DNA from: Sphingomonadaceae bacterium | GTDB taxonomy: Bacteria; Pseudomonadota; Alphaproteobacteria; Sphingomonadales; Sphingomonadaceae | Direction of reading: 5' to 3' | DNA length: 64,000 bases | NCBI GenBank assembly: GCA_009926135.1 | Contig: RFPL01000003.1 | Location: forward strand, 124,001-188,000 | In this document: piece after piece, positions 48,262 through 58,334 of the stretch | Position numbering within the stretch: position 1 is the first letter of the stretch | Layout of the letters: the number at the start of each line of letters is the position of its first letter | Notes under the pieces: model-generated | The model's database searches: none | The model's input: only the letters and a program-made list of their open reading frames with translations | Told to the model about the DNA's origin: nothing | Position numbers and translations under genes: made by a program

Positions 48262-50046
48262 ATGGCCAGTCCGACCGAATTCGTCCCCACTTCCTCGCTT
48301 GGCGATGCCTTGGTGATCCTTGGTGCCGCCGGGATCGTCATTCCCCTGTTCGCCCGGTTCCGGATCACACCGGTCGTAGGCTTTATCCTGGCCGGGGTGC
48401 TGGTCGGGCCGTTTGGCCTGGGCGGCATGGCGGCGAACCACCCCTGGTTGTCCTACGTCACCATCAGCGACCCGGCCCGGCTGGCACCGTTTGCCGAGTT
48501 CGGGATCATCCTGCTGCTGTTCTCGATCGGACTGGAGCTGTCGTTCCAGCGGCTCTGGCAGATGCGCAAGACGATCTTCCGGATCGGACCAATGGAACTG
48601 TTCGGCGGCGGGGCGCTGATCGCGCTGGTGCTGCTGGCACTGGGCAATTCGCTGCCGACCGCGCTGGCGCTGGGCCTGGCCCTCGCGCTGTCGTCAACCG
48701 CGCTAGTGCTGCGGATCGCTGACACCGCCACGCCCGTGGGCCGCGCCGCGCTGGGCACGCTGCTGTTCGAGGATATTGCCCTGGTCCCGATCATCTTCCT
48801 GCTCGGCGCGATGGGGCGCGGCGACCAGGCGGCTGACCTGGGTGATTTCCTGCGAACGCTAGGGCTTGGCACGCTGGTCATCGTCGCGCTGCTGGGGATT
48901 GGCCGCTTTGCCCTGCCCCGGCTGTTCGCCCAGGCTGCCCGGACCAAGAGCCCGGAGCTGTTCCTCGCCGCCAGCCTGCTGGTCGTGATCACGGCCGCTC
49001 TGGTGACCGGCGCAGTCGGCCTATCACCCATCGTTGGCGCGCTGGTCGCCGGGCTGCTGATTGCAGAGACCGATTTCCATACCGAGGTCGAAGCGATCAT
49101 CGAGCCGTTCAAGGGGCTGGCACTCGGCGTGTTCCTGCTCACCGTGGGGATGAGCCTGGACCTGGGCATGGTTTGGAACCGCCTATGGGAAATCCTGATC
49201 GCCGTGTCGCTGGTGCTGTCAGCCAAGGCGCTGGTGACCGGCGCATTGCTGCGGCTCAACGGCTATCGCACCGCCACGGCGACCGAGGCGGGCATCCTCC
49301 TCGCCAGTCCGTCCGAAACGACCCTGATCGTGCTGACTGCTGCTGTGGCGGTAAACCTGATCAGCACCGAAGCGGCACAGTTCTGGCAGATCGTTACCGC
49401 GCTGGGCCTGACCGTGACCCCGCTGCTGGCGATCCTCGGGCGGTGGCTAGCCCGGCGCGTCGATCGCGCTGGGGCGGTTGAAAGCCATCCTGAGGATAGC
49501 GCGCTGCATCGTGCGCTGATTATCGGCGGTGGACGGGTTGGCAAGCTGGTGGCCGAAATGCTCACCGCGCACGGCAAACCCTATCTGATTATCGATGCCA
49601 ATGCCGATCAGGTGCGTGAGAACCGGTCCGAAGGCTTCAGGACGGCTTATGGCGATGGTGCGCGCAATGGTGCCTTGGCGCGGTTCGGGGCCGATCAGGC
49701 CAGCGCCGTGATCCTGACCATGGACCAGCCGATCGCTGTCCAGCGGATGGTTCGCCAACTGCGCAGTGCCTATCCCGACCTGCCGATTATCGCCCGCGCC
49801 CGCGACGCCAGCAACGCCGCCGCGCTCTACCGCGCCGGCGCCAGCCATGCCGTGCCGGAAACGCTGGAAGCCTCGCTGCAACTGTCAGAGGCAGTGCTGG
49901 TCGACCTGGGCGTGCCGATGGGCCCGGTGATCGCCAGCATCCACGAAAAGCGCGACGAGTTCCGCGCGCAGATCATGGACGAAGGTGAACTGGACGAGAA
50001 GCCGCGCCTGAAGAGCTCGACTCTGCGGGAACGGGCGGGCAACTAG
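48262..50046 (+). CDS. Kef-type monovalent cation:proton antiporter (CPA2) with TrkA-N domain
   Basis: A 594-residue inner-membrane protein. The first 390 residues hold about 12 membrane helices of the Na+/H+ exchanger fold ([56 protein letters not shown]). A Rossmann TrkA-N domain follows (from about 418: [15 protein letters not shown]), which binds NAD(H) and gates transport. It resembles KefB/KefC/YbaL, which exchange K+ for H+. No ancillary KefF/KefG is adjacent. The stop is a CTAG shared with alaS. Confidence 0.9.
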   Translation: MASPTEFVPTSSLGDALVILGAAGIVIPLFARFRITPVVGFILAGVLVGPFGLGGMAANHPWLSYVTISDPARLAPFAEFGIILLLFSIGLELSFQRLWQMRKTIFRIGPMELFGGGALIALVLLALGNSLPTALALGLALALSSTALVLRIADTATPVGRAALGTLLFEDIALVPIIFLLGAMGRGDQAADLGDFLRTLGLGTLVIVALLGIGRFALPRLFAQAARTKSPELFLAASLLVVITAALVTGAVGLSPIVGALVAGLLIAETDFHTEVEAIIEPFKGLALGVFLLTVGMSLDLGMVWNRLWEILIAVSLVLSAKALVTGALLRLNGYRTATATEAGILLASPSETTLIVLTAAVAVNLISTEAAQFWQIVTALGLTVTPLLAILGRWLARRVDRAGAVESHPEDSALHRALIIGGGRVGKLVAEMLTAHGKPYLIIDANADQVRENRSEGFRTAYGDGARNGALARFGADQASAVILTMDQPIAVQRMVRQLRSAYPDLPIIARARDASNAAALYRAGASHAVPETLEASLQLSEAVLVDLGVPMGPVIASIHEKRDEFRAQIMDEGELDEKPRLKSSTLRERAGN

Positions 50047-52688
50047 CCCGCCAGCACACCCTTGACCGCAGCGATGGCCGCATCGGCCTTGTCGCCGTCA
50101 GGACCGCCGCCCTGGGCCATGTCGGCGCGGCCGCCGCCGCCCTTGCCGCCGAGCGCCTCGACGCCGGCGCGGACCAGGTCGACCGCGCTGACCTTGTCGG
50201 TCAGGTCGTCGGTCACGGCCGCCGCGATGCTGGCCTTGCCTTCATTGACCGCAACGATCACCGCGACGCCGGTGCCGAGCCGGGCCTTGGCCTGATCGAG
50301 TAGCCCGCGCAGTTCCTTGGGATCGAGCCCGTCGAGGACCTGACCGGAGAACTTGACCCCGCCCACTTCCTCGTCGGCGCTTGCGGCAGCCGCACTGCCG
50401 CCGCCAAGGGCAAGCGCCTTCTTGGCTTCGGCCAGCTCGCGCTCCAGCTTGCGGCGTTCATCGAGCAGCGCAGTAACCCGCGCTTCGACATCGTCTGGCG
50501 TGGTGCGCAGCACCGATGCCGCGCCCTTAAGCGCGTCCTCGCGGGCAGCGAGATAGCGGAAGGCGCCTTCGCCGGTCATCGCTTCGATCCGGCGAACGCC
50601 CGAACTGACTGCGCTCTCGCTGACGATGCGGAACAGGCCGATATCGCCCGTGGCTCGCACATGGGTGCCGCCGCACAGTTCGACCGAATAGGTCTTGTCC
50701 GTGGTACGGCCCATCGACAGCACGCGGACTTCATCACCGTACTTTTCACCGAACAGCGCCATGGCCCCGGCCGCGATGGCATCGTCCGGGCTCATCAGCC
50801 GGGTCACGACTGCCTCATTGGCACGGATCTCGGCGTTCACTTCGGCTTCGATCGCGGCAATGTCCTCGGCCGAGAGCGCGGTCGGGTGCGAGAAGTCAAA
50901 CCGCAGGCGGTCAGCCGCGACCAGCGAACCCTTCTGCGTCACGTGCGCGCCGAGCCGGTTGCGCAGCGCGGCGTGGGCAAGGTGCGTGGCCGAATGGTTG
51001 GCGCGGATCGCATCGCGGCGCGCGACGTCGATGTCGAGCTTCACGACATCACCAACCTTGATGGTGCCAGCCTCGACCGTGCCGTTGTGGGCATGGAGCC
51101 GGCCGAGCGGCTTGGCGGTATCGGTCACGGCGATGCTGAGGCCGTCGGCCCCCGCAATCATGCCGCTGTCGCCGCTCTGGCCACCGCTTTCGCCATAGAA
51201 CGGCGTCTGGTTGACGATCACGGTTACCGCGTCGCCTGCGCTGGCGTTGTCGACTTCCTTACCGCCCTTGACCAGGGCAACGACCTGCGCCTCGCCAGTG
51301 GTGGCGGTATAGCCAGTGAACTCGGTCGCGCCGACGCGTTCGGCGATGTCGAACCACACCTCGGCGTCGGCAGCCTGCCCGCTGCCCTTCCAGGCGGCGC
51401 GGGCGGCGGCTTTCTGCTGGGCCATGGCGGCATCGAAGCCAGCGCGGTCCACCCCGATGCCGCGGGCGCGCAGGGCATCCTCGGTCAGGTCATAGGGGAA
51501 GCCAAACGTGTCATAGAGCTTGAAGGCGGTCTCGCCCGGCAATTCCCCGCCCTCGCCCAGCGAACCGGTGGCTTCATCAAGCAGCTTCAGCCCGTTGGCG
51601 AGGGTGCGGCGGAACTGCACTTCCTCGCGCTGCAGGGTTTCCTCGATCAGCGGCTGGGCACGGCCGAGTTCCGGATAGGCAGCGCCCATTTCCTGCACCA
51701 GCGCCGGGACCAGGCGGTGCATCAACGGATCCTTCGCGCCCAGCAGGTGGGCGTGGCGCATCGCGCGGCGCATGATCCGGCGCAGGACATAGCCGCGGCC
51801 TTCATTGCCCGGCAGCACGCCATCGGCCAGCAAGAAGCTGGTCGAGCGCAGGTGATCGGCAATCACCCGGTGGCTGGCCTGGTGCTCGCCCGCGGCCTTC
51901 ACCCCGGTGAGGCTTTCGGAAGCGGCGATCAGCGCCTTGAAGGTGTCGGTATCGTAATTGTCATGCACGCCCTGCAACACGGCGGCAACGCGCTCCAGCC
52001 CCATCCCGGTATCGATGCTGGGCTTGGGCAGTTCGCCGATCTGGACATCGTTTTCCTGCAGGAACTGCATGAACACGAGGTTCCAGATCTCGACGAACCG
52101 GTCCCCATCTTCGTCCGGCGAACCCGGCGGGCCACCGAAGATGTGATCGCCGTGATCAAAGAAAATTTCCGAGCATGGCCCGCACGGGCCGTCCGCGCCC
52201 ATCGCCCAGAAATTGTCCTTGGTCGCGATGCGGATGATCCGCTCTTCCGGCAGCCCGGCAATCTTCTTCCACAGCTCAAACGCCTGATCGTCGGTATGGT
52301 AGACCGTGGCAGTCAGCCGGTCACCAGGAATGCCCCATTCCTTGGTCAGCAGGGTCCAGGCATGGGTAATCGCCTGTTCCTTGAAATAGTCCCCGAAGCT
52401 GAAATTACCCAGCATTTCAAAGAAGGTATGGTGGCGCGCGGTATAGCCGACATTGTCGAGGTCGTTATGCTTGCCGCCGGCGCGCACGCACTTCTGGCTG
52501 GAGGCCGCACGCGGTGTGGCGCGGGTTTCAAGGCCAGTGAAGACGTTCTTGAACGGCACCATCCCCGCGTTGGTGAACATCAGCGTGGGATCGTTGTAAG
52601 GCACCAGCGGAGCCGACTGCACTACCTCGTGCCCGTTCGAGCCGAAGTAATCGAGGAAGGAGCGGCGGATGTCATTTGTGGATGTCAT
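50043..52688 (-). CDS. alaS: Alanine-tRNA ligase
   Basis: Charges tRNA-Ala and edits mischarged Ser/Gly. Full length, 881 residues. The class II catalytic core is at the N-terminus ([63 protein letters not shown]), the editing domain has [12 protein letters not shown] and the [13 protein letters not shown] zinc motif, and the C-terminal oligomerisation/DHHA1 region ends [15 protein letters not shown]. Located downstream of nothing in operon; convergent with the Kef gene. Confidence 0.98.
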   Translation of the reverse strand: MTSTNDIRRSFLDYFGSNGHEVVQSAPLVPYNDPTLMFTNAGMVPFKNVFTGLETRATPRAASSQKCVRAGGKHNDLDNVGYTARHHTFFEMLGNFSFGDYFKEQAITHAWTLLTKEWGIPGDRLTATVYHTDDQAFELWKKIAGLPEERIIRIATKDNFWAMGADGPCGPCSEIFFDHGDHIFGGPPGSPDEDGDRFVEIWNLVFMQFLQENDVQIGELPKPSIDTGMGLERVAAVLQGVHDNYDTDTFKALIAASESLTGVKAAGEHQASHRVIADHLRSTSFLLADGVLPGNEGRGYVLRRIMRRAMRHAHLLGAKDPLMHRLVPALVQEMGAAYPELGRAQPLIEETLQREEVQFRRTLANGLKLLDEATGSLGEGGELPGETAFKLYDTFGFPYDLTEDALRARGIGVDRAGFDAAMAQQKAAARAAWKGSGQAADAEVWFDIAERVGATEFTGYTATTGEAQVVALVKGGKEVDNASAGDAVTVIVNQTPFYGESGGQSGDSGMIAGADGLSIAVTDTAKPLGRLHAHNGTVEAGTIKVGDVVKLDIDVARRDAIRANHSATHLAHAALRNRLGAHVTQKGSLVAADRLRFDFSHPTALSAEDIAAIEAEVNAEIRANEAVVTRLMSPDDAIAAGAMALFGEKYGDEVRVLSMGRTTDKTYSVELCGGTHVRATGDIGLFRIVSESAVSSGVRRIEAMTGEGAFRYLAAREDALKGAASVLRTTPDDVEARVTALLDERRKLERELAEAKKALALGGGSAAAASADEEVGGVKFSGQVLDGLDPKELRGLLDQAKARLGTGVAVIVAVNEGKASIAAAVTDDLTDKVSAVDLVRAGVEALGGKGGGGRADMAQGGGPDGDKADAAIAAVKGVLAG

Positions 52689-52758
52689 AGCGCCCCGCCC
52701 CTAGGACAGCCGTGGTTTTGCGGCAAGCGGGAAGGCACGATTGGTCTGATCGGCCAAG

Positions 52759-53577
52759 CTAATCGCGCCGCGCCGATACGATCCAGGCAGCGGCGGCCAT
52801 CGCGATCAGGTTTTCGCTGCGGTGCCGTTCCAGCCATTCGCGGATGCGTGTCTCGGCGTCCGCCAGCGCCGCACCTTCAAGGCTGCGCAGATGCGGCGCG
52901 GCGGGTCCGATCCGGCGGAACAAGCTGAGCGCGTCCTCCACCGGATCCTCACCCATGCCGCAGACATAAGCGAAGTCGGCGGATTCAAAGGCGATATCCT
53001 GCCAGCCAGCAGCTGAGAGGATGCCTTCGACATGGGCCGTTTCGGCAAAGGCAAACGGCCCAGGCGCGCGCGGGTTGGGCGATGGTGGCAGATCAAGCAG
53101 TTCGGCCAGTCCGGCTGCCCAAGCGTTCTCGCCGGGCGTGCGGAAGCAGGAAAACAGCAACCGCGCACCCGCACCCGCCCCTTGGCGGATATTGGCGAAG
53201 GCTGCGACTGGATCGGCAAAGAACATCACCCCATGGCGCGAAACAATCAGGTCAGCGGTGAACGCGGGATCGCGCCAGCTACCGGCATCGGCCTCGACAA
53301 AGCGGACATTGCCCAGTTCCGCGCCACGCGTCTGCGCAACTTCGATCAGGTCATGCGAGATATCGACGCCCAGTACCTGCGATCCGGCATGCTGGCGGGC
53401 CAGGGCCAGCGACAGTTCGCCGGCGCCGCAACCGACATCCAGCACCTGTCTGCCGACCAGCGGTGCAGCCCGGCCCAGCAGCAACTCGGTCAGTCCGGCA
53501 AACGAACGGTCGGTCAGCGCATAGTTCTGCGCCCAGCTGCGCCCGACCTGCGTGCGCCAATCCCTCTCGGTGGTCAT
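52759..53577 (-). CDS. Class I AdoMet-dependent methyltransferase
   Basis: A 272-residue protein with the AdoMet-binding motif VLDVGCGAGELSLALA near residue 45, the acidic ribose contact LGVDIS, and DLIVSRHGVMFFADPVAAF as the later motif. This is the ubiE/SAM-MTase_11 type of fold; no substrate can be assigned. It is divergent from the EF-G-like gene, 146 bp apart. Confidence 0.85.
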   Translation of the reverse strand: MTTERDWRTQVGRSWAQNYALTDRSFAGLTELLLGRAAPLVGRQVLDVGCGAGELSLALARQHAGSQVLGVDISHDLIEVAQTRGAELGNVRFVEADAGSWRDPAFTADLIVSRHGVMFFADPVAAFANIRQGAGAGARLLFSCFRTPGENAWAAGLAELLDLPPSPNPRAPGPFAFAETAHVEGILSAAGWQDIAFESADFAYVCGMGEDPVEDALSLFRRIGPAAPHLRSLEGAALADAETRIREWLERHRSENLIAMAAAAWIVSARRD

Positions 53578-53723
53578 GGCACAAGGCTAGGTCCGTGCGC
53601 CGCCAGTTACAACCAAGATTCCGCTTGCGACTCACCTGCAACAGGCAGACGCTTTCCTGATCCTGACGCGCCGAGCGCGACAGCAGCGCCCGACGCGCCT
53701 TCACGACTATGAGGAGGCGGACG

Positions 53724-55784
53724 ATGGGCATCACACATCAAGGCAATCACGCCGGCAACAGGGCTACCCGTGCAGTCGCGCTGGTGGGGCCGGCCGGCAC
53801 GGGCAAGACCAGCCTCGCCGAGGCGCTGCTCTTCGCCAGCGGTGCCATTACCCGCCAGGGCAGTGTCGAGGCCGGGACCACGGTCGGCGATGCCAGCCCC
53901 GAAGCGCGCGCGCGGCGCGGCTCGACCGAGATCAACCTGACCCATTTCGATTACCTCGGCGATTCCTTTGCCCTGATCGATACCCCGGGCGGCGCGGGCT
54001 TTGCCGCCGATGGTCTGACTGCACTGCAATCGGCCGATCTAGCCCTAGTGGTGATCGATCCCGCACCCGAACGCGCCATGCTGGCCGAACCGGTGCTGCG
54101 GCGGCTCGATGCCTTGGGTGTGCCGCACGCCGTGTTCATCAACAAGATCGAGAACGCCCGCGCCGGCGCGGTGCGCGATACCGTTGCGGCCTTGCAGCCG
54201 ATGAGCCGCGAGCCGCTGGCGCTGCGGCAGATCCCGCTGCGTGAGGGCGAACAGGTGACCGGCTACGTCGATCTCGCCCTTGAGCGGGCCTATCGCTATC
54301 GCCCGGGCCGACCAAGCGAACGGATGGATATCCCCGGTGGAGTGCTGGCGCGCGAACAGGCCGAACGCACGCACCTGCTCGAAACCCTGGCCGATTTCGA
54401 CGATGCACTGATGGAAGCTCTGCTGCTGGACGAGCAGCCGGACCCCGCGCTGGTGATGGCGGACCTGGCGGCCGACACGGCGAACAACAAGGTCGTCCCG
54501 GTGCTGCTGGGATCCGCGCTGACTGGCGGCGGGGTGCACCGCCTGCTCAAGCTGCTGCGGCACGAAGCGCCAGCGCCGGATGCGGCGGCGCAGCGGCTGG
54601 GCGTGGAAGCTGGCGGGCTGCACGTCTTCAAGATCGCCCACGGCGGGGCGATGGGCCGGCTGGCGCTGGGCCGCATCCTTGGCGGAGCGCTCAGCGAAGG
54701 TGACGAACTGGTGGTCGGCGGCGAAGCGGCGCGGGCCGGCTCGCTGTTCTTCGTCCAGGGCGAAAAGACCGCCAAGCAGCCTGCTGCCCGGCCCGGCGAT
54801 GTGGTCGCCGTGGCGCGGATCGAAGCTGCACGCAGCGGGATGCTGCTGGGGGCCAGGGGACACGAGCCCGCAGCGCTGCGGGTGAGCTATCCGGCGCGCA
54901 ATGCGGCGCTGGCCATTACCACCCGTGACCGGCGCGACGACGTCAAGCTGTCCACCGCGCTGCACCGCCTGTGCGAAGAAGATCCGGCACTCGAATGGAG
55001 CCAGGACCAGGCCAGCCAGGAAACGATCCTGCGCGGGATCAACGACGAGCATTTGCAGGTCGTGCTGGGACGGCTGCAACGGCGTTATGGCGTGGCCGTC
55101 GACAGCCGGCCGCCGCGCATTGCCTACCGCGAATCGATCCGCAAGCAGGCCTCGGCACGTGGGCGGCACAAGAAGCAATCCGGCGGGCATGGACAGTATG
55201 GCGATTGCGTGATCGCGATCCGGCCACTGGAACGTGGTGAGGGCTTTCGGTTCGAGGATCGGATCACCGGCGGGGCAATCCCACGCCAGTATATTCCAGC
55301 GGTGGAAGCCGGGATCAAGGACGCCATGGAGCGGGGGCCGCTGGGTTTCCCGGTGGTCGACGTTGCCGTCACGCTGACCGACGGCTCGTTCCATGCCGTC
55401 GACAGTTCGGAACTGGCCTTCCGTATCGCCGGCCGCATGGCGATGACGGAAGCGCTGGCCCAAGCTGCGCCTTACCTGCTCGAACCGGTAGTGAAGGTGA
55501 CCGTCGATACGCCTGCCGGCACCGGATCGAAAGCCGGGTCGGTCCTGTCGAGCCGGCGCGGACAGATCCTTGGCCTGTCGCCACATCCCGACTGGACGCG
55601 GTGGGAACGGGTCGAGGCACTGCTACCGGAAGCCGGCATCGCTGGGCTTGATGCCGAGCTACGCTCGCTCAGCCAGGGGCTGGCCAGCTTTGTGGCGGAG
55701 CCGGATCACCTTGCCGAAATAGCTGGCCGGTTGGCGGACGAGGTCGTCAGGGCCGAGACCGAGCGGGCGGTAAAGGCAGCCTAG
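53724..55784 (+). CDS. EF-G paralogue lacking the catalytic His
   Basis: A 686-residue protein with the full EF-G domain order, starting at ATG 53724 after GAGGAGG. The P-loop is GPAGTGKTS; the switch II motif reads DTPGGAGF, not DTPGHVDF, so the catalytic His is Gly; the base-specificity motif is NKIE, not NKxD. Domain IV (HKKQSGGHGQYGDC, IPRQYIPAVEAG) and domain V (VLSSRRGQILG) are kept. It differs widely from canonical EF-G at 1881-3953. Such paralogues may act in ribosome recycling or under stress and may hydrolyse GTP poorly. The stop is a CTAG shared with the arginase-family gene. Confidence 0.9.
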   Translation: MGITHQGNHAGNRATRAVALVGPAGTGKTSLAEALLFASGAITRQGSVEAGTTVGDASPEARARRGSTEINLTHFDYLGDSFALIDTPGGAGFAADGLTALQSADLALVVIDPAPERAMLAEPVLRRLDALGVPHAVFINKIENARAGAVRDTVAALQPMSREPLALRQIPLREGEQVTGYVDLALERAYRYRPGRPSERMDIPGGVLAREQAERTHLLETLADFDDALMEALLLDEQPDPALVMADLAADTANNKVVPVLLGSALTGGGVHRLLKLLRHEAPAPDAAAQRLGVEAGGLHVFKIAHGGAMGRLALGRILGGALSEGDELVVGGEAARAGSLFFVQGEKTAKQPAARPGDVVAVARIEAARSGMLLGARGHEPAALRVSYPARNAALAITTRDRRDDVKLSTALHRLCEEDPALEWSQDQASQETILRGINDEHLQVVLGRLQRRYGVAVDSRPPRIAYRESIRKQASARGRHKKQSGGHGQYGDCVIAIRPLERGEGFRFEDRITGGAIPRQYIPAVEAGIKDAMERGPLGFPVVDVAVTLTDGSFHAVDSSELAFRIAGRMAMTEALAQAAPYLLEPVVKVTVDTPAGTGSKAGSVLSSRRGQILGLSPHPDWTRWERVEALLPEAGIAGLDAELRSLSQGLASFVAEPDHLAEIAGRLADEVVRAETERAVKAA

Positions 55785-56590
55785 CGCAGATTGCGCGAAG
55801 CCGTTGCCGCCACCTCGCGCACCAGCTTTGCGGCGAGGATCGCGGTTCTGTCATGGGCGTCGAAACGCGGATTGAGCTCAACCACGTCGGCTCCAACGAT
55901 CTGGCCGGTCTGGGCATGAAGCGTCGCGAGAACCTCCCTCAGGCGCAGGCCGCCCGGTTCGGGATGCGATACGCCGGGCGCTTCGGATGGATCCACGCCA
56001 TCGAGATCGAGCGAGATGTAGAGCGGCCCATCCAGAACCGGAACCTTGCCCGGCGTGAAATCGGCCATCGGCACGATTTCCACCCCGAAGCGCGCCGCCT
56101 GCTCCCGGCAATGGCGGTTGAGCGTACGGATTCCGACCTGAACCAGGCGGCGGCACAGTCCAGCCTCGAGGATCCGCGCGAAGGGCGAGGCGTGGCTGCG
56201 CGGATTGCCCTCAAAATCGTCATAGAGATCGGGGTGGGCGTCGAAGTGCAGGATGTTCACTGGCCCGTGCCTGGCCGCAATGGCCTCCACGATCGGGAAC
56301 GAAACCGCATGATCGCCGCCCAGCAGCAGCGGGATCGCGCCGGCGGCAAGGCTCTCGGCCACGGCCGCGCGGATTGCCGCATCATCATCCGGCGTTTCGG
56401 TCAGCGGGAGATCGCCGCGATCCTCTAGCAGGAAGTCATGCCCGATTTCCTGCCCGTCCTCGGCGGCGAGGTTGCCGCGATCGCTCCACAGCGCGGCCCG
56501 GATCGCCGCGGGCGCCGCCGCTGGCCCTCGGGCGAAGGAGGAGTTGCAGTCAGTGGGCAAGCCGATGAGATGGAAGGTGGGGATGATCAT
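55781..56590 (-). CDS. Arginase/agmatinase/formiminoglutamase family hydrolase
   Basis: A 269-residue ureohydrolase with the dinuclear manganese ligands in order: GGDHAVS (91-97), HFDAHPDLYD (about 115-124) and SLDLDGVDP (193-201), followed by SHPEPGGL. The fold removes a guanidino or formimino group; substrate could be agmatine, guanidinobutyrate, arginine or formimino-glutamate, and cannot be told here. No polyamine genes are near. ATG at 56590 chosen for length. Confidence 0.88.
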   Translation of the reverse strand: MIIPTFHLIGLPTDCNSSFARGPAAAPAAIRAALWSDRGNLAAEDGQEIGHDFLLEDRGDLPLTETPDDDAAIRAAVAESLAAGAIPLLLGGDHAVSFPIVEAIAARHGPVNILHFDAHPDLYDDFEGNPRSHASPFARILEAGLCRRLVQVGIRTLNRHCREQAARFGVEIVPMADFTPGKVPVLDGPLYISLDLDGVDPSEAPGVSHPEPGGLRLREVLATLHAQTGQIVGADVVELNPRFDAHDRTAILAAKLVREVAATASRNLR

Positions 56591-56656
56591 GAGGCCTGCA
56601 GAGTTACGATGTGAAGGCGTCTGACCCACCAGCAGGTCTCTTGGCGCCAGCGATCA

Positions 56657-56986
56657 TCAGAAAGCAACCTTGATGGTGACCATTGCCCGGTTGGTCGGCA
56701 TATTCCCCAGGTTACCGGACTGAAGCTGCGCCGCGACGACCGTGTTGCCGGACAGCTTTAGTTCGGCCTGGGGCAAGGACTGGCCGGGCTTGGTACTGAC
56801 CGGACCGAGCCGATAGACCGCCGAGTCTGGCGCGCAGACCACGATTTCGTCAGTCGGGGCGGCATCGCAGGCAGCCGTGTTGGGTGCCGTCACGGACAAT
56901 TCGATCCGCTCCGGCGGCGCGGCCGTAGCTGCTTCCTCCTTGAGCGAGATGGCAATCGCCGGTGGCGGGGCTGCGGCATCGGCCAT
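56657..56986 (-). CDS. Hypothetical protein, 109 residues
   Basis: Not recognised. The N-terminal third is Ala/Pro/Glu-rich without a signal peptide; a CDAA and CAPD Cys pair lies in the middle, and the C-terminal half (ELKLSGNTVVAAQLQSG, RAMVTIKVAF) could form beta strands. Codon use is like that of the neighbours. A start further upstream is not available. It precedes nothing in operon and follows recA in the same direction, 130 bp later, after the recA terminator. Confidence 0.55.
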   Translation of the reverse strand: MADAAAPPPAIAISLKEEAATAAPPERIELSVTAPNTAACDAAPTDEIVVCAPDSAVYRLGPVSTKPGQSLPQAELKLSGNTVVAAQLQSGNLGNMPTNRAMVTIKVAF

Positions 56987-57016
56987 GGGCGCAGACTAAT
57001 CCACTTCACCTGAAAC

Positions 57017-57058
57017 GAAAAGACCGGCGCGGGGCCTGAAAGGCACGCCGCGCCGGTC
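57017..57058 (-). terminator. Terminator downstream of recA
   Basis: On the minus strand, arms GACCGGCGCGG and CCGCGCCGGTC are followed by TTTTCG. A second hairpin lies nearer the recA stop at 57069-57104 (arms GAGGGCACCC / GGGTGCCCTC), without a T-run. Confidence 0.75.
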
Positions 57059-57115
57059 CTGTTTCGTGGAGGGCACCCTGGGTTTGGGGGGACGGGGTGC
57101 CCTCCCCGGGGAAGA

Positions 57116-58183
57116 TTACATGTCGTCGTCCGCGTCCGGACCCGTCATCATCTCCCCGGCAAGACCTTCGGTCTGGCCGCGGATCGCAGCCTCCAGCCGG
57201 TCGCAGAGCTCGGGATTTTCCTTGAGGTAGGTTTTGGCATTCTCACGCCCCTGGCCGATCCGGATCGAATCGTAGGAGAACCAGGCGCCGGACTTCTCGA
57301 CGATGCCGGCCTTGACGCCGAGATCGAGAATTTCGCCGATCTTCGAGATGCCCTCGCCATACATGATGTCGAATTCGACCTGCTTGAACGGCGGGGCCAC
57401 CTTGTTCTTGACCACCTTCACGCGGGTCGCGTTGCCGACGATATCGTCGCGATCCTTGATCTGGCCGGTGCGGCGGATATCGAGCCGGACCGAGGCATAG
57501 AACTTGAGCGCATTGCCGCCGGTAGTGGTTTCCGGATTGCCGTACATCACCCCGATCTTCATGCGCAGCTGGTTGATGAAGATCACCATGCAGCGCGAGC
57601 GGCTGATCGAACCGGTCAGCTTGCGCAGCGACTGGCTCATCAGGCGGGCCTGAAGGCCGACGTGGCTATCGCCCATCTCGCCTTCGATTTCGGCGCGCGG
57701 CACCAGCGCGGCGACCGAGTCCACCACCAGCACGTCGATCGCGTTCGAACGGACCAGGGTGTCGACGATTTCCAGCGCCTGTTCACCCGTATCGGGCTGC
57801 GAGACGATCAGTTCATCGATGTTGACGCCCAACTTCTTGGCATAGGCCGGATCGAGCGCGTGTTCGGCATCGATGAAGGCCGCCGTGCCGCCGCCCTTCT
57901 GGGCTTCGGCGATGACGTGCAGCGCCAGCGTGGTCTTGCCCGAGCTTTCCGGGCCGTAAACTTCGATCACCCGGCCGCGCGGCAGGCCGCCAACGCCGAG
58001 CGCGATATCGAGGCCCAGCGAACCGGTGGAAATCGATTCGACTTCCATCGCTTCCTTCGAGCCGAGCTTCATCGCGCTGCCCTTGCCAAACGCGCGATCA
58101 ATCTGGGCCAGCGCCGCTTCCAGCGCCTTCTGACGGTCCATCGTTTCCTTGCCTTCCTGAATCAGCTTGAGTTGTGCAGCCAT
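57116..58183 (-). CDS. recA: Recombinase RecA
   Basis: DNA strand exchange and SOS co-protease. The 355-residue sequence has the Walker A GPESSGKT (77-84), the catalytic Glu segment [28 protein letters not shown], loop L2 region [15 protein letters not shown], and the acidic C-terminus DADDDM. A start 14 codons later ([13 protein letters not shown]) is the family-typical one, but the upstream ATG at 58183 has a GGGGAC site ahead. The promoter carries two tandem LexA boxes (58256-58287), so it is under SOS control. Confidence 0.98.
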   Translation of the reverse strand: MAAQLKLIQEGKETMDRQKALEAALAQIDRAFGKGSAMKLGSKEAMEVESISTGSLGLDIALGVGGLPRGRVIEVYGPESSGKTTLALHVIAEAQKGGGTAAFIDAEHALDPAYAKKLGVNIDELIVSQPDTGEQALEIVDTLVRSNAIDVLVVDSVAALVPRAEIEGEMGDSHVGLQARLMSQSLRKLTGSISRSRCMVIFINQLRMKIGVMYGNPETTTGGNALKFYASVRLDIRRTGQIKDRDDIVGNATRVKVVKNKVAPPFKQVEFDIMYGEGISKIGEILDLGVKAGIVEKSGAWFSYDSIRIGQGRENAKTYLKENPELCDRLEAAIRGQTEGLAGEMMTGPDADDDM

Positions 58184-58255
58184 TGTCCGTCCCCTTGCCT
58201 AACCAGCCGACCCGTCAGGTCAACTACGACTCGGTGTACCCAATTTGTTCCACGA

Positions 58256-58287
58256 GAACAAGAGGGGAACTGGAACAAATTTAGAAC
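58256..58287 (-). promoter_or_regulatory. Two tandem LexA boxes before recA
   Basis: Alphaproteobacterial LexA binds GTTC-N7-GTTC. On the plus strand GAAC occurs at 58256, 58267, 58273 and 58284: a first pair with N7 between (58256-58270), a 2-bp gap, then a second pair with N7 (58273-58287). The boxes lie 73 to 104 bp upstream of the recA start. A candidate -35 TTGTTC with TACACC 17 bp on overlaps the first box, so LexA binding would block RNA polymerase. Confidence 0.85.
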
Positions 58288-58334
58288 GGGCTATCTCTTT
58301 AGTATATATGGATGATTTCCGGGCCAGATACCAT

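Noticed and set aside
58247..58259. GTTC-N5-GAAC as an inverted LexA site
   Set aside because: Alphaproteobacterial LexA recognises direct repeats with 7-bp spacing; the two direct-repeat boxes explain the GAAC pattern better.
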